A stretch of 64,000 nucleotides of DNA from Microbispora oryzae. Lineage in GTDB: Bacteria > Actinomycetota > Actinomycetes > Streptosporangiales > Streptosporangiaceae. The position numbers were made by a program, and so were the translations under genes. The notes under the pieces were generated by a model. That model was not told where the DNA came from and did no database searches. It saw only the letters and a list, made by a program, of their open reading frames with translations. The stretch covers positions 1 to 64,000 of the forward strand of contig NZ_JAFCNB010000010.1 in assembly GCF_017896165.1 (NCBI RefSeq), in the 5' to 3' direction. Each line of letters opens with the position of its first letter. Position 1 is the first letter of the stretch. This document shows positions 15,501 to 22,413 of this stretch, in pieces.

Positions 15501-15870
15501 TGCCGAGGGCGAGCACCTGCACCATGATCAGGGCGAGCGCGACGGCGATCCCGATCCTGAGGTCCCTCGACCATCTTTCGATCAGGCCGACCTCGTTCAC
15601 CGCGAAGGCCGTCACCACGGCGAGCACGATCACCAGCCCGAGCTTCACCTTGATCCGGCCGAGGAAGTCGAGGGGGCGCCGGACCGGTTCTCGCGCCGCC
15701 CGCTGCTCCGCCGCCCGCTGCTCCGCCGTCCGGCCCGGCTGCTGGCCTCGCTGCTGGGCCGGTTGCTCGGCTCGCTGCTGGGCTCGCTGCGGGGCCGGTT
15801 GCTGGACCTTGTTCTGGACCTTCTTCTGGACCTTCTTCTGGGCCGGTTTCGGGGCCGGTGTGGCGGTCAC
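12517..15870 (-). CDS. Sensor histidine kinase fused to a DUF4153/DUF4173 membrane domain
   Basis: A 1117-residue fusion starting at a GTG that overlaps the upstream response-regulator stop (GTGA). Order: Gln/Ala-rich repetitive tail (1-62); two close membrane helices (~75-92, ~105-124) with almost no external loop; HAMP (~125-177); HisKA with phospho-acceptor His185 in ANVSHELRTP; HATPase with LLDNAVRHSP, DEGPGIPP and GAGLGLAI; a Val/Thr-rich then (SSSGV)n linker at ~460-506; and from ~520 to ~1080 at least ten membrane helices matching DUF4153/4173 (LFSAADAVF, YAQYARTGFFEL). The DUF is usually a separate gene near such kinases. It may act as a sensor or transport module for the kinase. The linker is a 15-bp minisatellite. 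Confidence 0.88.
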   Translation of the reverse strand: MTATPAPKPAQKKVQKKVQNKVQQPAPQRAQQRAEQPAQQRGQQPGRTAEQRAAEQRAAREPVRRPLDFLGRIKVKLGLVIVLAVVTAFAVNEVGLIERWSRDLRIGIAVALALIMVQVLALGMTRPLREMAAAAQTIAKGRYGLRVSATSRDEVGELARAFNAMAADLAEVDRQRRELVANVSHELRTPITALQAVLENVVDGVSPPDLDTLGTALAQTQRLGRLVTQLLDLSRLDSGARLIEPEPVDLASMCRQAASEASLARDDVTVRSSAPAIEILADHALLAQVLANLLDNAVRHSPPGGTVRLDARPVHADLEISVTDEGPGIPPGERARIFERFSRLDAGRAADAGGAGLGLAIAKEIVELHGGSLRAADPLAPASGGRPQGCRMVVELPGSVLTASPRTPVPAAVTPGVAVADVTAAGVTFTGVAVAGVTVSDGVLPGDGGGPAARTGDDVPGALSSGILSSGVSSSGVSSSGVLSSGVSSSGVSSSGVSSSGVPSSGDAEAWGGPFGDRRSAATAIRAGLGAGLGMIVGFGAGLFCSFYLGYLLGGFAGLVLMLLLTSGGAVAGAVAGWSLPPRVFRSFGSFGSFRTPRPAGGDGLNAVDGEDPVDGGPAPPGGRPTDPLVYVPPPLFPRPELPPAPAWLLPAAAAVGILAAVALPYAPVGLGVAVTAVAMGAAVLPALPRERFTPWTVSAGLLAYALVSVALFRDADWLVAPALLLGFCIAALALSGGGRSWPGVIRGGVGVVLAVFPLPWFLSGPFGRLARRRKPVRALVSAVVTVVLLGLFGLLFSAADAVFSSFVHGLIRTPGWMTTLPTRLVLFTGFAVLVAASVLVALRPVAEPEAPDLRMRMGRALWAIPLLGLNGLFAVFVTVQIAVLFGGDRQVLSTAGLTYAQYARTGFFELVAVSVLVLGVVAAAVALLRLRTRAERLLLAALLGLLCAFTLVILASALHRLGLYTDAYGLSRLRAAVGAAIWWLGAVFVLVLAAGAVRLWGRRTAWLFRTLVLVTGTAVLVFASWNPDARVAETQVSIRGVALLDRAYLTWLSAEAVPMLDRLPEPTRTCILRDVVTRTRLNVPDGWSGWNLARARARALLDRRPLESGAICAGPS
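14354..14488 (-). repeat. Coding minisatellite: nine 15-bp units in the kinase linker
   Basis: Nine tandem copies of CCGGACGACGAGACG variants, encoding the (S/L)-S-S-G-V linker between the kinase ATPase domain and the DUF4153/4173 domain. The unit is a multiple of 3, so copy-number change would alter linker length without shifting the frame. Confidence 0.9.
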
Positions 15871-16556
15871 GACCGGACGAGGGCGTAGCCGACGCCGTGC
15901 ACGGTCCGCACCACCTCGGAGCCCAGCTTGCGGCGCAGGGCCCGGACGTGGCTGTCCACGGTCCTCGTGGCCGCCGCCTCGGAGAAGCCCCAGATGTCGG
16001 AGAGCAGTTGCTCCCGCTCGAACACCTGGCCGGGCCGTTCGGCGAGCCGCCGCAGCAGGTCGAACTCGGTCCGGGTGAGCTGGGCCTCCGCCCCCCGCAC
16101 GAAGACGCGGCGCTCGGCGATGTCGATCTCGACGTCGCCGACCCGGATCACGCTGTCCTCGTGCGCGAGCAGGCTCGCCCGTTCGACCCGGCGCAGCAGC
16201 GCGTGGATGCGCGCGATGAGCTCCCGCATGCTGAACGGCTTGGTGATGTAGTCGTCGGCCCCCACTCCCAGCCCCACCAGCACGTCGGTCTCCTCGCCGA
16301 GCGCCGTCAGCATGAGCACGGGGACCGGGCGGGCGGCCTGGATCCGGCGGCAGACCTCAAGCCCGTCCAGGCCGGGAAGCAGCCGGTCGAGCACCACGAC
16401 GTCGGGCTCCGCCCGCGCGTACGCGGCGAGCGCCTCCTCCCCGTCGGCCGCCACCCGGACGTCGAAGCCCTCCGCCACCAGCCGGAGCTGCACCGCTCTC
16501 GCGATCGTCGCGTCATCCTCCACCACGAGAACGCGCCGTTGCTGCGGGATAGCCAT
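15867..16556 (-). CDS. OmpR/PhoB-type response regulator
   Basis: A 229-residue regulator. The receiver domain (1-115) has VVEDDA, phosphoacceptor Asp57 in VVVLDRLLPG, and TKPFSMREL. The winged-helix output domain (~130-225) has the landmarks LTRTEFDLLRRLAERPGQVFEREQLL, TVDSHVRALRRKLG and VRTVHGVGYAL. The ATG at 16556 is preferred; upstream extensions run antisense to the divergent acetyltransferase gene. Its stop overlaps the start of the fused histidine kinase by 4 nt, so they form a cognate pair. Targets are not visible. Confidence 0.93.
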   Translation of the reverse strand: MAIPQQRRVLVVEDDATIARAVQLRLVAEGFDVRVAADGEEALAAYARAEPDVVVLDRLLPGLDGLEVCRRIQAARPVPVLMLTALGEETDVLVGLGVGADDYITKPFSMRELIARIHALLRRVERASLLAHEDSVIRVGDVEIDIAERRVFVRGAEAQLTRTEFDLLRRLAERPGQVFEREQLLSDIWGFSEAAATRTVDSHVRALRRKLGSEVVRTVHGVGYALVRS

Positions 16557-16643
16557 GGAACGACAGCGTAGAACCCCAAGGTGCAGGCCTTCCGTGCAGA
16601 TGTGTGCAGAAACGGTGCACCGGACAATGTCGGCCGGCTGGGT

Positions 16644-16649
16644 TACCGT
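16644..16649 (+). promoter_or_regulatory. -10 box for leaderless acetyltransferase mRNA
   Basis: TACCGT ends 6 nt before the GTG at 16656, and no ribosome site precedes the gene. Confidence 0.45.
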
Positions 16650-16655
16650 TGCGGC

Positions 16656-17531
16656 GTGGACGGGATGATCACTGTGACGGGGTACCTGCGGCGCCTGGGC
16701 GTCGACGCGGCGGCGCCGAGCGTCGCCGAGCTCTTCCGGCTGCACGCGGCACACGTCGAGCGGGTGCCGTACGAGAATCTGGAGATCTGGCTGGGCCGGC
16801 CGACGACCGTCGACCCGGCCGAGTCGTGGCGGCGGATCGTGACGGGACGCGGCGGCTACTGCTTCCACCTCAACGGCGCGTTCTCCCTCCTGCTGAGCAG
16901 GCTGGGATATCAGGTCACCCGCCACTACGCGGGCGTGCAGGGACATGGCGCCTCCCCCGGCGCCACCGGCAACCACCTCGCCCTCAGCGTGACCGGGCTG
17001 CCCTCGGACGGCAACCCCGGCGGGGCCTGGCTGGTCGACACCGGGCTCGGCGACGCGATCCACGAGCCGCTGCCGCTGGTGGAGGGCGACTACGCGCAGG
17101 GCCCGTTCCGTTATCGCCTCCGCGCCTCCGAGGCCGAGCCCGGCGGCTGGCGGTTCGAGCACGACCTCCGCGGCTCGTTCGTCGGCATGGACATGCGGCC
17201 GGAGGGCTGTGTGATGGAGGACTTCCTGGATCGGCACCGCCACCTGTCGACGTCCCCCGAGTCGTCGTTCGTCAAGGTGGCGACCGTGCAGCGGCGCGAC
17301 GCGGCCGGGGTCGACACGCTGACCGGGCTCGTCCTGAAGCGGCTCGGCCCCGAGCCGGTGCCCGCCGTGGACTCGCCGATCGTCCTGGAACGACGGCAGG
17401 ACTACTTCGCCGCGCTCGCGGACGTCTTCGGGATCACGCTCGACGAGGTCTCCGGCGCGGAGCGGGACGCCCTCTGGGACCGCCTGTGGTCCGCGCACAC
17501 GCGCTGGCTCGGGGATCGGGCCGGCGTCTGA
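16656..17531 (+). CDS. nat: Arylamine N-acetyltransferase
   Basis: A 291-residue enzyme that transfers acetyl from acetyl-CoA to arylamines and hydrazines in the cytosol. The Cys-His-Asp triad is visible: Cys in GRGGYCFHLNGAF, His in TGNHLALSV and Asp in AWLVDTGLGD, plus the early motif VERVPYENLEIWLG. Length is typical. GTG at 16656 is chosen because of the TACCGT box 6 nt upstream; ATG at 16665 would also work, while longer starts overlap the divergent regulator's promoter. It is monocistronic and divergent from the OmpR-type two-component genes. Confidence 0.93.
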   Translation: MDGMITVTGYLRRLGVDAAAPSVAELFRLHAAHVERVPYENLEIWLGRPTTVDPAESWRRIVTGRGGYCFHLNGAFSLLLSRLGYQVTRHYAGVQGHGASPGATGNHLALSVTGLPSDGNPGGAWLVDTGLGDAIHEPLPLVEGDYAQGPFRYRLRASEAEPGGWRFEHDLRGSFVGMDMRPEGCVMEDFLDRHRHLSTSPESSFVKVATVQRRDAAGVDTLTGLVLKRLGPEPVPAVDSPIVLERRQDYFAALADVFGITLDEVSGAERDALWDRLWSAHTRWLGDRAGV

Positions 17532-17606
17532 CGAACGACTGACTGGCGGGTCTCCCCGCGGCTCCCTTCCAGTTCCGAGGCTGCTCCACGGCTGCGTCTT
17601 TGCCGT

Positions 17607-17647
17607 CGAAACCGCAGGTAGACGGTTTCGCGCCGTCCTTACGGGTA
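17607..17647 (+). promoter_or_regulatory. Stress-sigma-like promoter with inverted repeat upstream of hemerythrin gene
   Basis: GTTT (17625-17628), 14-bp spacer, GGGTA (17643-17647) resembles the GTTT-N14-18-GGGTA promoters of actinobacterial SigB/SigF-type stress sigma factors, 30 bp before the hemerythrin ATG. An 8-bp inverted repeat CGAAACCG/CGGTTTCG (17607-17614, 17623-17630) overlaps the -35 element. Confidence 0.5.
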
Positions 17648-17676
17648 GCCACAAATATGACTAGAAGGGGGAACAA

Positions 17677-18270
17677 ATGGACCGCCAGCCGACACCGGAA
17701 GTGATGAAGGAAAACGACGTCATCGATCTCCTGCTGCGTCAGCACACGATCATCAGGGAGTTGTTCGACGAGGTGGACCGGCACCAGGGCGAAGAGCGCA
17801 AGCGCGTCTTCAGCCGCCTCGTGCGCCTGCTGGCCGTCCATGAGACGGCCGAGGAGGAGATCGTCCACCCGTACGCCCGGCGCAAGCTGGTCGACGGCGC
17901 GGACATCGTGGACAGCCGCCTGGAGGAGGAGCGCGAGGCGAAGGAGATGCTCTGCCGCCTCGACGACATGGACGTCACGACGCCCGAGTTCGCCCAGGAG
18001 CTCAACCGGCTGAGGACCGCCGTCTTCGCCCACGCCGCCGCCGAGGAGCGTTACGAGTTCTCCGAGCTCAAGGCGGCGACGAGCGAGGGCGAGCGGCGCG
18101 CCATGGCCGTTGGGGTCAAGGCCGCGGAGGCCATGGCGCCGACTCATCCGCACCCCGGCACCGAGTCGGCCGCCAAGAATTTGCTGCTCGGCCCGCCGAT
18201 GGCCGTCATGGACCGGGCCCGTGACGTGATCCGCAAGGCGATGGGCAAGTCGGAGTCGGGCCAGGGCTGA
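17677..18270 (+). CDS. Hemerythrin HHE-domain protein
   Basis: A 197-residue cytosolic protein; ATG preceded by AGAAGGGGG. Residues ~15-145 form the four-helix HHE di-iron domain with ligand motifs LLRQHTIIRELF, AVHETAEEEIVHPYA and FAHAAAEERYEF. The tail contains conserved MAPTHPHPGTES and a basic C-terminal helix. Members bind oxygen or peroxide and are often stress-induced. The upstream GTTT/GGGTA pair suggests control by a SigB/SigF-like factor. A small two-helix membrane protein gene follows 168 bp later. Confidence 0.9.
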   Translation: MDRQPTPEVMKENDVIDLLLRQHTIIRELFDEVDRHQGEERKRVFSRLVRLLAVHETAEEEIVHPYARRKLVDGADIVDSRLEEEREAKEMLCRLDDMDVTTPEFAQELNRLRTAVFAHAAAEERYEFSELKAATSEGERRAMAVGVKAAEAMAPTHPHPGTESAAKNLLLGPPMAVMDRARDVIRKAMGKSESGQG

Positions 18271-18438
18271 GCGACCGGCGCGCGGAGCGGGCGGAGGTCG
18301 GCCGCAGCGGACGCGGAACTCGGACGCGGGTGGGCACGTTCTCCTGGACGAGGTAGAAGGAGATGTATCGCGTGGGCTGCCACGCGGTAGGCGTCACCGG
18401 CTCCCCGCCCCGGGGGCTCCGACTGGAAAGGCCCGACG

Positions 18439-18633
18439 ATGTCGCCACTCGGCAAGTACTACGTAGGCGCGGGGATCGTGGCGGTGCTCGCCATCGTGCT
18501 CCCCATTCCGACGATCCTGACCTGGCTGGTCGTGCTGGGCGTGCTCGGCGCGCCGGTGGTCGCGTACTTCATGCTCGACGAGTCGCAGCGGGCCCGGCTG
18601 CGCCGGATCCGCCGCCGTCAGATCGGCGGCTGA
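18439..18633 (+). CDS. Small two-helix membrane protein
   Basis: A 64-residue protein with two closely spaced hydrophobic helices (~8-25 and 28-47) and an Arg-rich C-terminus (RARLRRIRRRQIGG), predicting both ends in the cytoplasm. GAAAGG upstream gives a moderate ribosome site. I do not recognise the family; small proteins of this shape often sit beside stress genes in actinomycetes. An overlapping longer ORF from 18363 in another frame is not coding-like. Confidence 0.6.
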   Translation: MSPLGKYYVGAGIVAVLAIVLPIPTILTWLVVLGVLGAPVVAYFMLDESQRARLRRIRRRQIGG

Positions 18634-18770
18634 CCCGGGCCCGCCGCACACAGCGCCGTACACACCGCAGCACGCAGCAGCACGCCGCACCACAGCAGGT
18701 AGCACCGCGTAACCGGACGCGTGCCCGGCCCGCCGGGCACGCGTCCCGGCGTGCCCGCAGGCCGGGTAGC

Positions 18771-18826
18771 AGCGCCGGGATATCAGCGCCGGGATATCAG
18801 CGCCGGGATATCAGCGCCGAGATATC
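18771..18826. repeat. Four tandem 14-bp repeats containing GATATC
   Basis: AGCGCCGGGATATC is repeated four times (the last with one change) between the convergent 18633 and 18857 gene ends. Each unit has the palindrome GATATC. There are no spacers, so this is not CRISPR. It could be a variable repeat or a multi-site protein target. Confidence 0.85.
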
Positions 18827-18856
18827 AGTGCCTGCCGGAATATGCAGGTGAGGAGG

Positions 18857-19177
18857 TCAGGCCGAGGCGGTGGCGATCCGCTGCCGGATCTCGACCGTGA
18901 CGTTCCGCTCCAGGACGAAGGACAGGAACGGGATCGTGCCCGCCAGGAGCACGAGGACCAGGTAGGGCAGGCGCCAGCGGGCCTTCATGCCCAGGTTGAG
19001 CGCCGCCACCAGGTAGATCATGTACAGGAACCCGTGGATGGGCCCCACGACGGCGACCATGGTGTCGTCGCCGAAGCCGTACTTGACCACCATGCCGGCA
19101 CACAGCACGAGCAGCATCACGCCGACGATGTAGGCCATGACACGGTAGAACTTGAGCGCGGATGCCACGTCGATCAA
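18857..19177 (-). CDS. DUF3817-domain membrane protein
   Basis: A 106-residue protein with three hydrophobic helices (~14-32, 45-60, 70-90). The pattern KFYRVMAYIVGVMLLVL, VGPIHGFLYMIYLVAALNLG and RWRLPYLVLVLLAGTIPFLSF is that of DUF3817 integral membrane proteins, common in actinobacteria beside SURF1/cytochrome oxidase genes. TTG at 19177 is used because AGAGG precedes it; GTG at 19168 is an alternative. It lies downstream of SURF1 in the same direction. A respiratory role is guilt by association. Confidence 0.88.
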   Translation of the reverse strand: MIDVASALKFYRVMAYIVGVMLLVLCAGMVVKYGFGDDTMVAVVGPIHGFLYMIYLVAALNLGMKARWRLPYLVLVLLAGTIPFLSFVLERNVTVEIRQRIATASA

Positions 19178-19262
19178 TACCTCTGCTGGGAGACGTCACC
19201 ACACGATATCGCCGCGCCCGGCCGGGTCCGGCGGCGGCACGGGTAAGGGCCCGGCCCGGGGC

Positions 19263-20051
19263 CTACGTCCTGATCACCGCGGCGGGCTCCGGATCGTCCG
19301 CGTCGTCCGCATCGTCCCCGGCCCGGTCCCTCCGCACGCTCTCCCGCACGAAGTGGAACCACATCACGACGGCGAAGGCGGCGAAGATCCACCACTGGGC
19401 CGCGTAGGCGAGGTTGCGCCAGTTGAAGCCCACGCCCTCGGTCGGCGGCGGCACGGTGACAGGTGTCGCGGCGGACGGCGGAGCCTGCGTGCTCGCGACC
19501 ACGAACCCGTCCCGCACCCGGGTGTCCGGCCACAGGTTGATCAGCTGGGCCGTCGAGACGGTCGCCACCTGCCCGTCGGGCAGCGGTCCGCGCCGCGCGA
19601 CGTCGTCGCCCTGCTCGGACGCCTCAAGCCTCCCGGTCACGGTTACGGACCCGTCCGGAACGGCCGCCGCCGGATCGGCGGGCGAGGCCACCCAGCCGCG
19701 TACCACCGGGATGACCGTGCCGTCGGCCAGGCGCAGCGGGGTCAGCAGCCAGAAGCCCGTGCCCTCGGGGCTGCCGGCGTCGGCCGCCCGGCCTGCCACG
19801 AGGAGCTGCCGGGAGGCGTCGAACACGCCGTCGGCCGTCACCTTCCTGCTCATCGCGCCCACGTCGAGATGCCGTCCGACCTGCGCGAGGGTGGCGACGG
19901 CCACCGGCGCGGGGTCGGCCAGGAGACGTGGCTTCCCCGAGCTCTCGAAGACGCCGAGCTGCCACCGGCCGAGCAGGGTGAAGGACACGAGCACGCCGAT
20001 CACCAGCAGGTGCAGGGCCACCAGCCGGGGAGCGAACAGGGTCCTGAGCAT
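19263..20051 (-). CDS. SURF1-family cytochrome oxidase biogenesis protein
   Basis: A 262-residue membrane protein with one helix at each end (~12-30 LHLLVIGVLVSFTLLGRWQL; ~215-235 AQWWIFAAFAVVMWFHFV) and a large extracytoplasmic domain between, the SURF1/Shy1 topology. Conserved features are LGRWQLGVFE and VIPVVRGWV near the middle, and FNWRNLAYAAQWW before the last helix. The family assists haem insertion into aa3-type cytochrome c oxidase. The C-terminus is Asp-rich. ATG at 20051 is the first Met before the N-terminal helix. Confidence 0.93.
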   Translation of the reverse strand: MLRTLFAPRLVALHLLVIGVLVSFTLLGRWQLGVFESSGKPRLLADPAPVAVATLAQVGRHLDVGAMSRKVTADGVFDASRQLLVAGRAADAGSPEGTGFWLLTPLRLADGTVIPVVRGWVASPADPAAAVPDGSVTVTGRLEASEQGDDVARRGPLPDGQVATVSTAQLINLWPDTRVRDGFVVASTQAPPSAATPVTVPPPTEGVGFNWRNLAYAAQWWIFAAFAVVMWFHFVRESVRRDRAGDDADDADDPEPAAVIRT

Positions 20052-20178
20052 GGCTACACGCTATCCGCCGGTACGGCCGGGGGCGCAGGCGGAGCCCGGC
20101 TCCCACCGTTCCACCAGCCAGGACGCCAGCTCTGCCGAAAAATCCGACAAATCGTCTTCGTGGCGCCTCATGTGTCGC

Positions 20179-20184
20179 TAGAGT
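20179..20184 (+). promoter_or_regulatory. -10 box for a leaderless small-protein mRNA
   Basis: TAGAGT ends 7 nt before the ATG at 20192; no ribosome site. Confidence 0.5.
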
Positions 20185-20191
20185 TTGCGCC

Positions 20192-20368
20192 ATGTCCGAC
20201 CCTCAGATCGACCCGGCGCAGAACACCCAGGCGTTCCGGGCGTTCGCCCAGCAGCAGGACCCCACCTCCGCCAAGGAGGAGCAGACGTCCCGCCTGCCGA
20301 TATGGATCGCCGCGTCGGCCGCCGTAGTGGTGGTGCTCGCGGTGGCGGCGTATCTCCTCGTCCGCTGA
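20192..20368 (+). CDS. 58-residue single-pass membrane protein
   Basis: A short gene. The product has a polar Gln-rich N-terminus (MSDPQIDPAQNTQAFRAFAQQ), a charged stretch and one C-terminal membrane helix (~37-57, IWIAASAAVVVVLAVAAYLLV), giving a tail-anchored protein. It has coding-like codon use, a leaderless promoter and a perfect terminator 12 bp after the stop, so it is a genuine transcription unit. It is divergent from SURF1. Function unknown. Confidence 0.75.
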   Translation: MSDPQIDPAQNTQAFRAFAQQQDPTSAKEEQTSRLPIWIAASAAVVVVLAVAAYLLVR

Positions 20369-20380
20369 CATCCACCTGCC

Positions 20381-20413
20381 AGCCGCCGACGTCCGCGCCC
20401 GTCGGCGGCTTTG
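20381..20413 (+). terminator. Strong intrinsic terminator
   Basis: Perfect 10-bp stem AGCCGCCGAC / GTCGGCGGCT with 10-nt loop (20381-20410), followed by TTTG, between convergent genes. It serves the 58-residue gene and perhaps also ggt on the other strand. Confidence 0.8.
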
Positions 20414-20431
20414 TCATGCGCCCGCGGCCGG

Positions 20432-22249
20432 TCAGCGGCCCTTCTCCGGGCTGACGACCAGGGCCGATCCGCCGCCCCGACGTACGGGTTCGGCCACGGC
20501 CTGGATCTTGCCGCCGCCGAGGAACTCCAGCCCGGTCGCCGCCCCGATCTCGCCCACCGGCGGGCCGGGAGCCAGGGTCAGCGTGTGACCGAGGGCGGTC
20601 AGGTCCTGGCCGTACCGGTCGATGAACGCCTGTTCGGCCTGGGTGGCCGCCGTGTTGCGCTGCGAGGCCCGGGGAGCGGCGACCGCCTCAGGCAGCGTCA
20701 TGCCGAAGTCGAGCCGGTTGAGCAGGACCTGCAGGACGGTCGTGATGATCGTGGCGCCGCCCGGCGAGCCGACGGCCAGCAGCGGGCTGCCGTTCTTCAT
20801 GACGATCGTGGGGGCCATCGACGAGCGCGGCCGTTTGCCCGGTGCGGGGAGGTTGGGGTCGCCGGGGGCCGGTCCGAAGGTGAAGTCGGTGAGCTCGTTG
20901 TTCAGCAGGACGCCCCGGCCCGGCACCACGATGCCGTTGCCGCCGGTCTGCTCGATGGTGATGTTGTAGGCCGCCACGTCGCCCCACCGGTCCGTGACCA
21001 CGAGGTGGGTGGTCTCCGGACCCTCAGGCTTATCCGATTCACCGGATTTGTCTGATTTGGCGGCGGGTGTGGCACCGGCCGACGGTGGGCGGCACGGGGA
21101 GTACGTCCCGTCCGGTGTGCCGGGCGCGGCCGGGTTGGGCAGGGCGCGCGGGCCGATCAGACAGGCCCGCTCCTTGGCGAAGCCGTCGGAGAGCAGCTGC
21201 GCGAGCGGCACGTCCACCTGTCCCGGGTCGCCCACATAGGCGTTGCGGTCGGCGAACGCCAGCCGGGACGCCTCCAGATATTCGTGCGGCCCCACCCGCG
21301 GCAGTGCCTGCAGGATGTTCAGCGCCTCGCCGACCGTGGATCCCCCTGAGGACGGAGGAGCCATGCCGTACACGTCGAGTCCCTTGTACGCGACCCTGGT
21401 GGGCGGCCGTTCGACGGCCCGGTAGGCGCGCAGGTCGGACAGCTCCATCAGGCCGGGCCGCGCCGTCCGGGTGGAGCCGGGGGTCACCGGCGGCTTCTTG
21501 ACCGTCGCCACGATCTCCCTGCCCAGCTCACCGCCGTACAGCCAGGAGGGCCCGCGCACGCCGAGCTCGCGGTAGGTCCGCGCCAGGTCGGGGTTGCGGA
21601 AGACGGACCCGACGGCCGGCGGCTTCCCGCCGGGCAGATAGAGGGCGGCGGTGGAGGTGAAGTCCGCGAAGCGGGCCGCGTTCTGCTGGGTCTGGTCGTG
21701 GAACGTCTGGTCGACGACGAAGCCGCGCTCGGCCGTCTCGATCGCGGGCCGGAGCGCCTGCGCGAGGGAGAGGGTGCCGTATTTCCGCAGCGCCAGGTCC
21801 CACTGCGCCACGGTGCCCGGCACGCCCGCGGACAGCCCGCTGGTCACCGCGTCGTCGAACGGGATGCCCTCGAAGACGGTCGAGGTCATGGCCTTGGGCG
21901 CGGTCTCGCGGCCGTCGATCGTGGTCACCCGCCGGGCGCGGGCGTCGTAATAGACGATGAACCCGCCGCCGGTGAGCCCGGCCGAGTAGGGCTCGGTGAC
22001 CCCGAGGGTCGCGGCGGCGGCCACCGCGGCGTCCATGGCGTTGCCGCCCTGCCGGAGCACCCGCAGCGCGGCCCGGCTCGCGTCGAGGTCGACCGTCGCG
22101 ACCGCGCCGCCGTAACCCTCGGCCAGCGGCCGCTTGACGTCGTGTTGCCCTGTGCGGGTGTTCTCGGCGTGGACGTTCTCGGCGTTGGCGGGTGGGGCGA
22201 GCAGGCCCGCCAGCGTGACGATCCCCAGCGACGCGACGACGCTCCTCAT
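20432..22249 (-). CDS. ggt: Gamma-glutamyltransferase (glutathione hydrolase)
   Basis: A 605-residue secreted precursor. The ATG at 22249 has GGAGG upstream and starts a Sec signal peptide (MRSVVASLGIVTLAGLLAPPANA). The large subunit has GGNAMDAAVAAAATLGVTEP and SAGLTGGGFIVYYD. Autocleavage would expose the catalytic Thr of ETTHLVVTDRWGD, and the small subunit has GIVVPGRGVLLNNELTDF and GSPGGATIITTVLQVLLN. The enzyme cleaves or transfers gamma-glutamyl groups of glutathione-type compounds outside the membrane. Length is normal. It is monocistronic and divergent from a two-component system. Confidence 0.95.
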   Translation of the reverse strand: MRSVVASLGIVTLAGLLAPPANAENVHAENTRTGQHDVKRPLAEGYGGAVATVDLDASRAALRVLRQGGNAMDAAVAAAATLGVTEPYSAGLTGGGFIVYYDARARRVTTIDGRETAPKAMTSTVFEGIPFDDAVTSGLSAGVPGTVAQWDLALRKYGTLSLAQALRPAIETAERGFVVDQTFHDQTQQNAARFADFTSTAALYLPGGKPPAVGSVFRNPDLARTYRELGVRGPSWLYGGELGREIVATVKKPPVTPGSTRTARPGLMELSDLRAYRAVERPPTRVAYKGLDVYGMAPPSSGGSTVGEALNILQALPRVGPHEYLEASRLAFADRNAYVGDPGQVDVPLAQLLSDGFAKERACLIGPRALPNPAAPGTPDGTYSPCRPPSAGATPAAKSDKSGESDKPEGPETTHLVVTDRWGDVAAYNITIEQTGGNGIVVPGRGVLLNNELTDFTFGPAPGDPNLPAPGKRPRSSMAPTIVMKNGSPLLAVGSPGGATIITTVLQVLLNRLDFGMTLPEAVAAPRASQRNTAATQAEQAFIDRYGQDLTALGHTLTLAPGPPVGEIGAATGLEFLGGGKIQAVAEPVRRGGGSALVVSPEKGR

Positions 22250-22401
22250 GCCATGACCTCCACCACGCGGGATCAACCCAGCATGACTCACAGAAGTCAG
22301 AAGTGGCGCCGTGTTGTCCACATTTGGACGCGACCGGCTACTCCGGCCGGCGTAGCAGCCGGTCCTGCACCCGGAGGATGCGCTCATGAACGGCCCTGTC
22401 C

Positions 22402-22407
22402 TAGCGT
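22402..22407 (+). promoter_or_regulatory. -10 box for leaderless histidine-kinase mRNA
   Basis: TAGCGT ends 6 nt before the GTG at 22414, with no ribosome site. Confidence 0.45.
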
Positions 22408-22413
22408 GCGAGT

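Noticed and set aside
12517-15870. Two genes or a sequencing frameshift joining kinase and membrane domain
   Set aside because: The frame is continuous with no stop or internal ribosome site at the junction, and the repeat linker is itself a multiple of three.
18771-18826. Possible CRISPR or att-site array
   Set aside because: Direct tandem repeats without spacers or integrase.
18363-18851. 162-codon ORF overlapping the 64-residue membrane protein
   Set aside because: Poor composition (His/Arg/Thr-rich after the first residues), while the overlapping frame gives a coherent two-helix protein.
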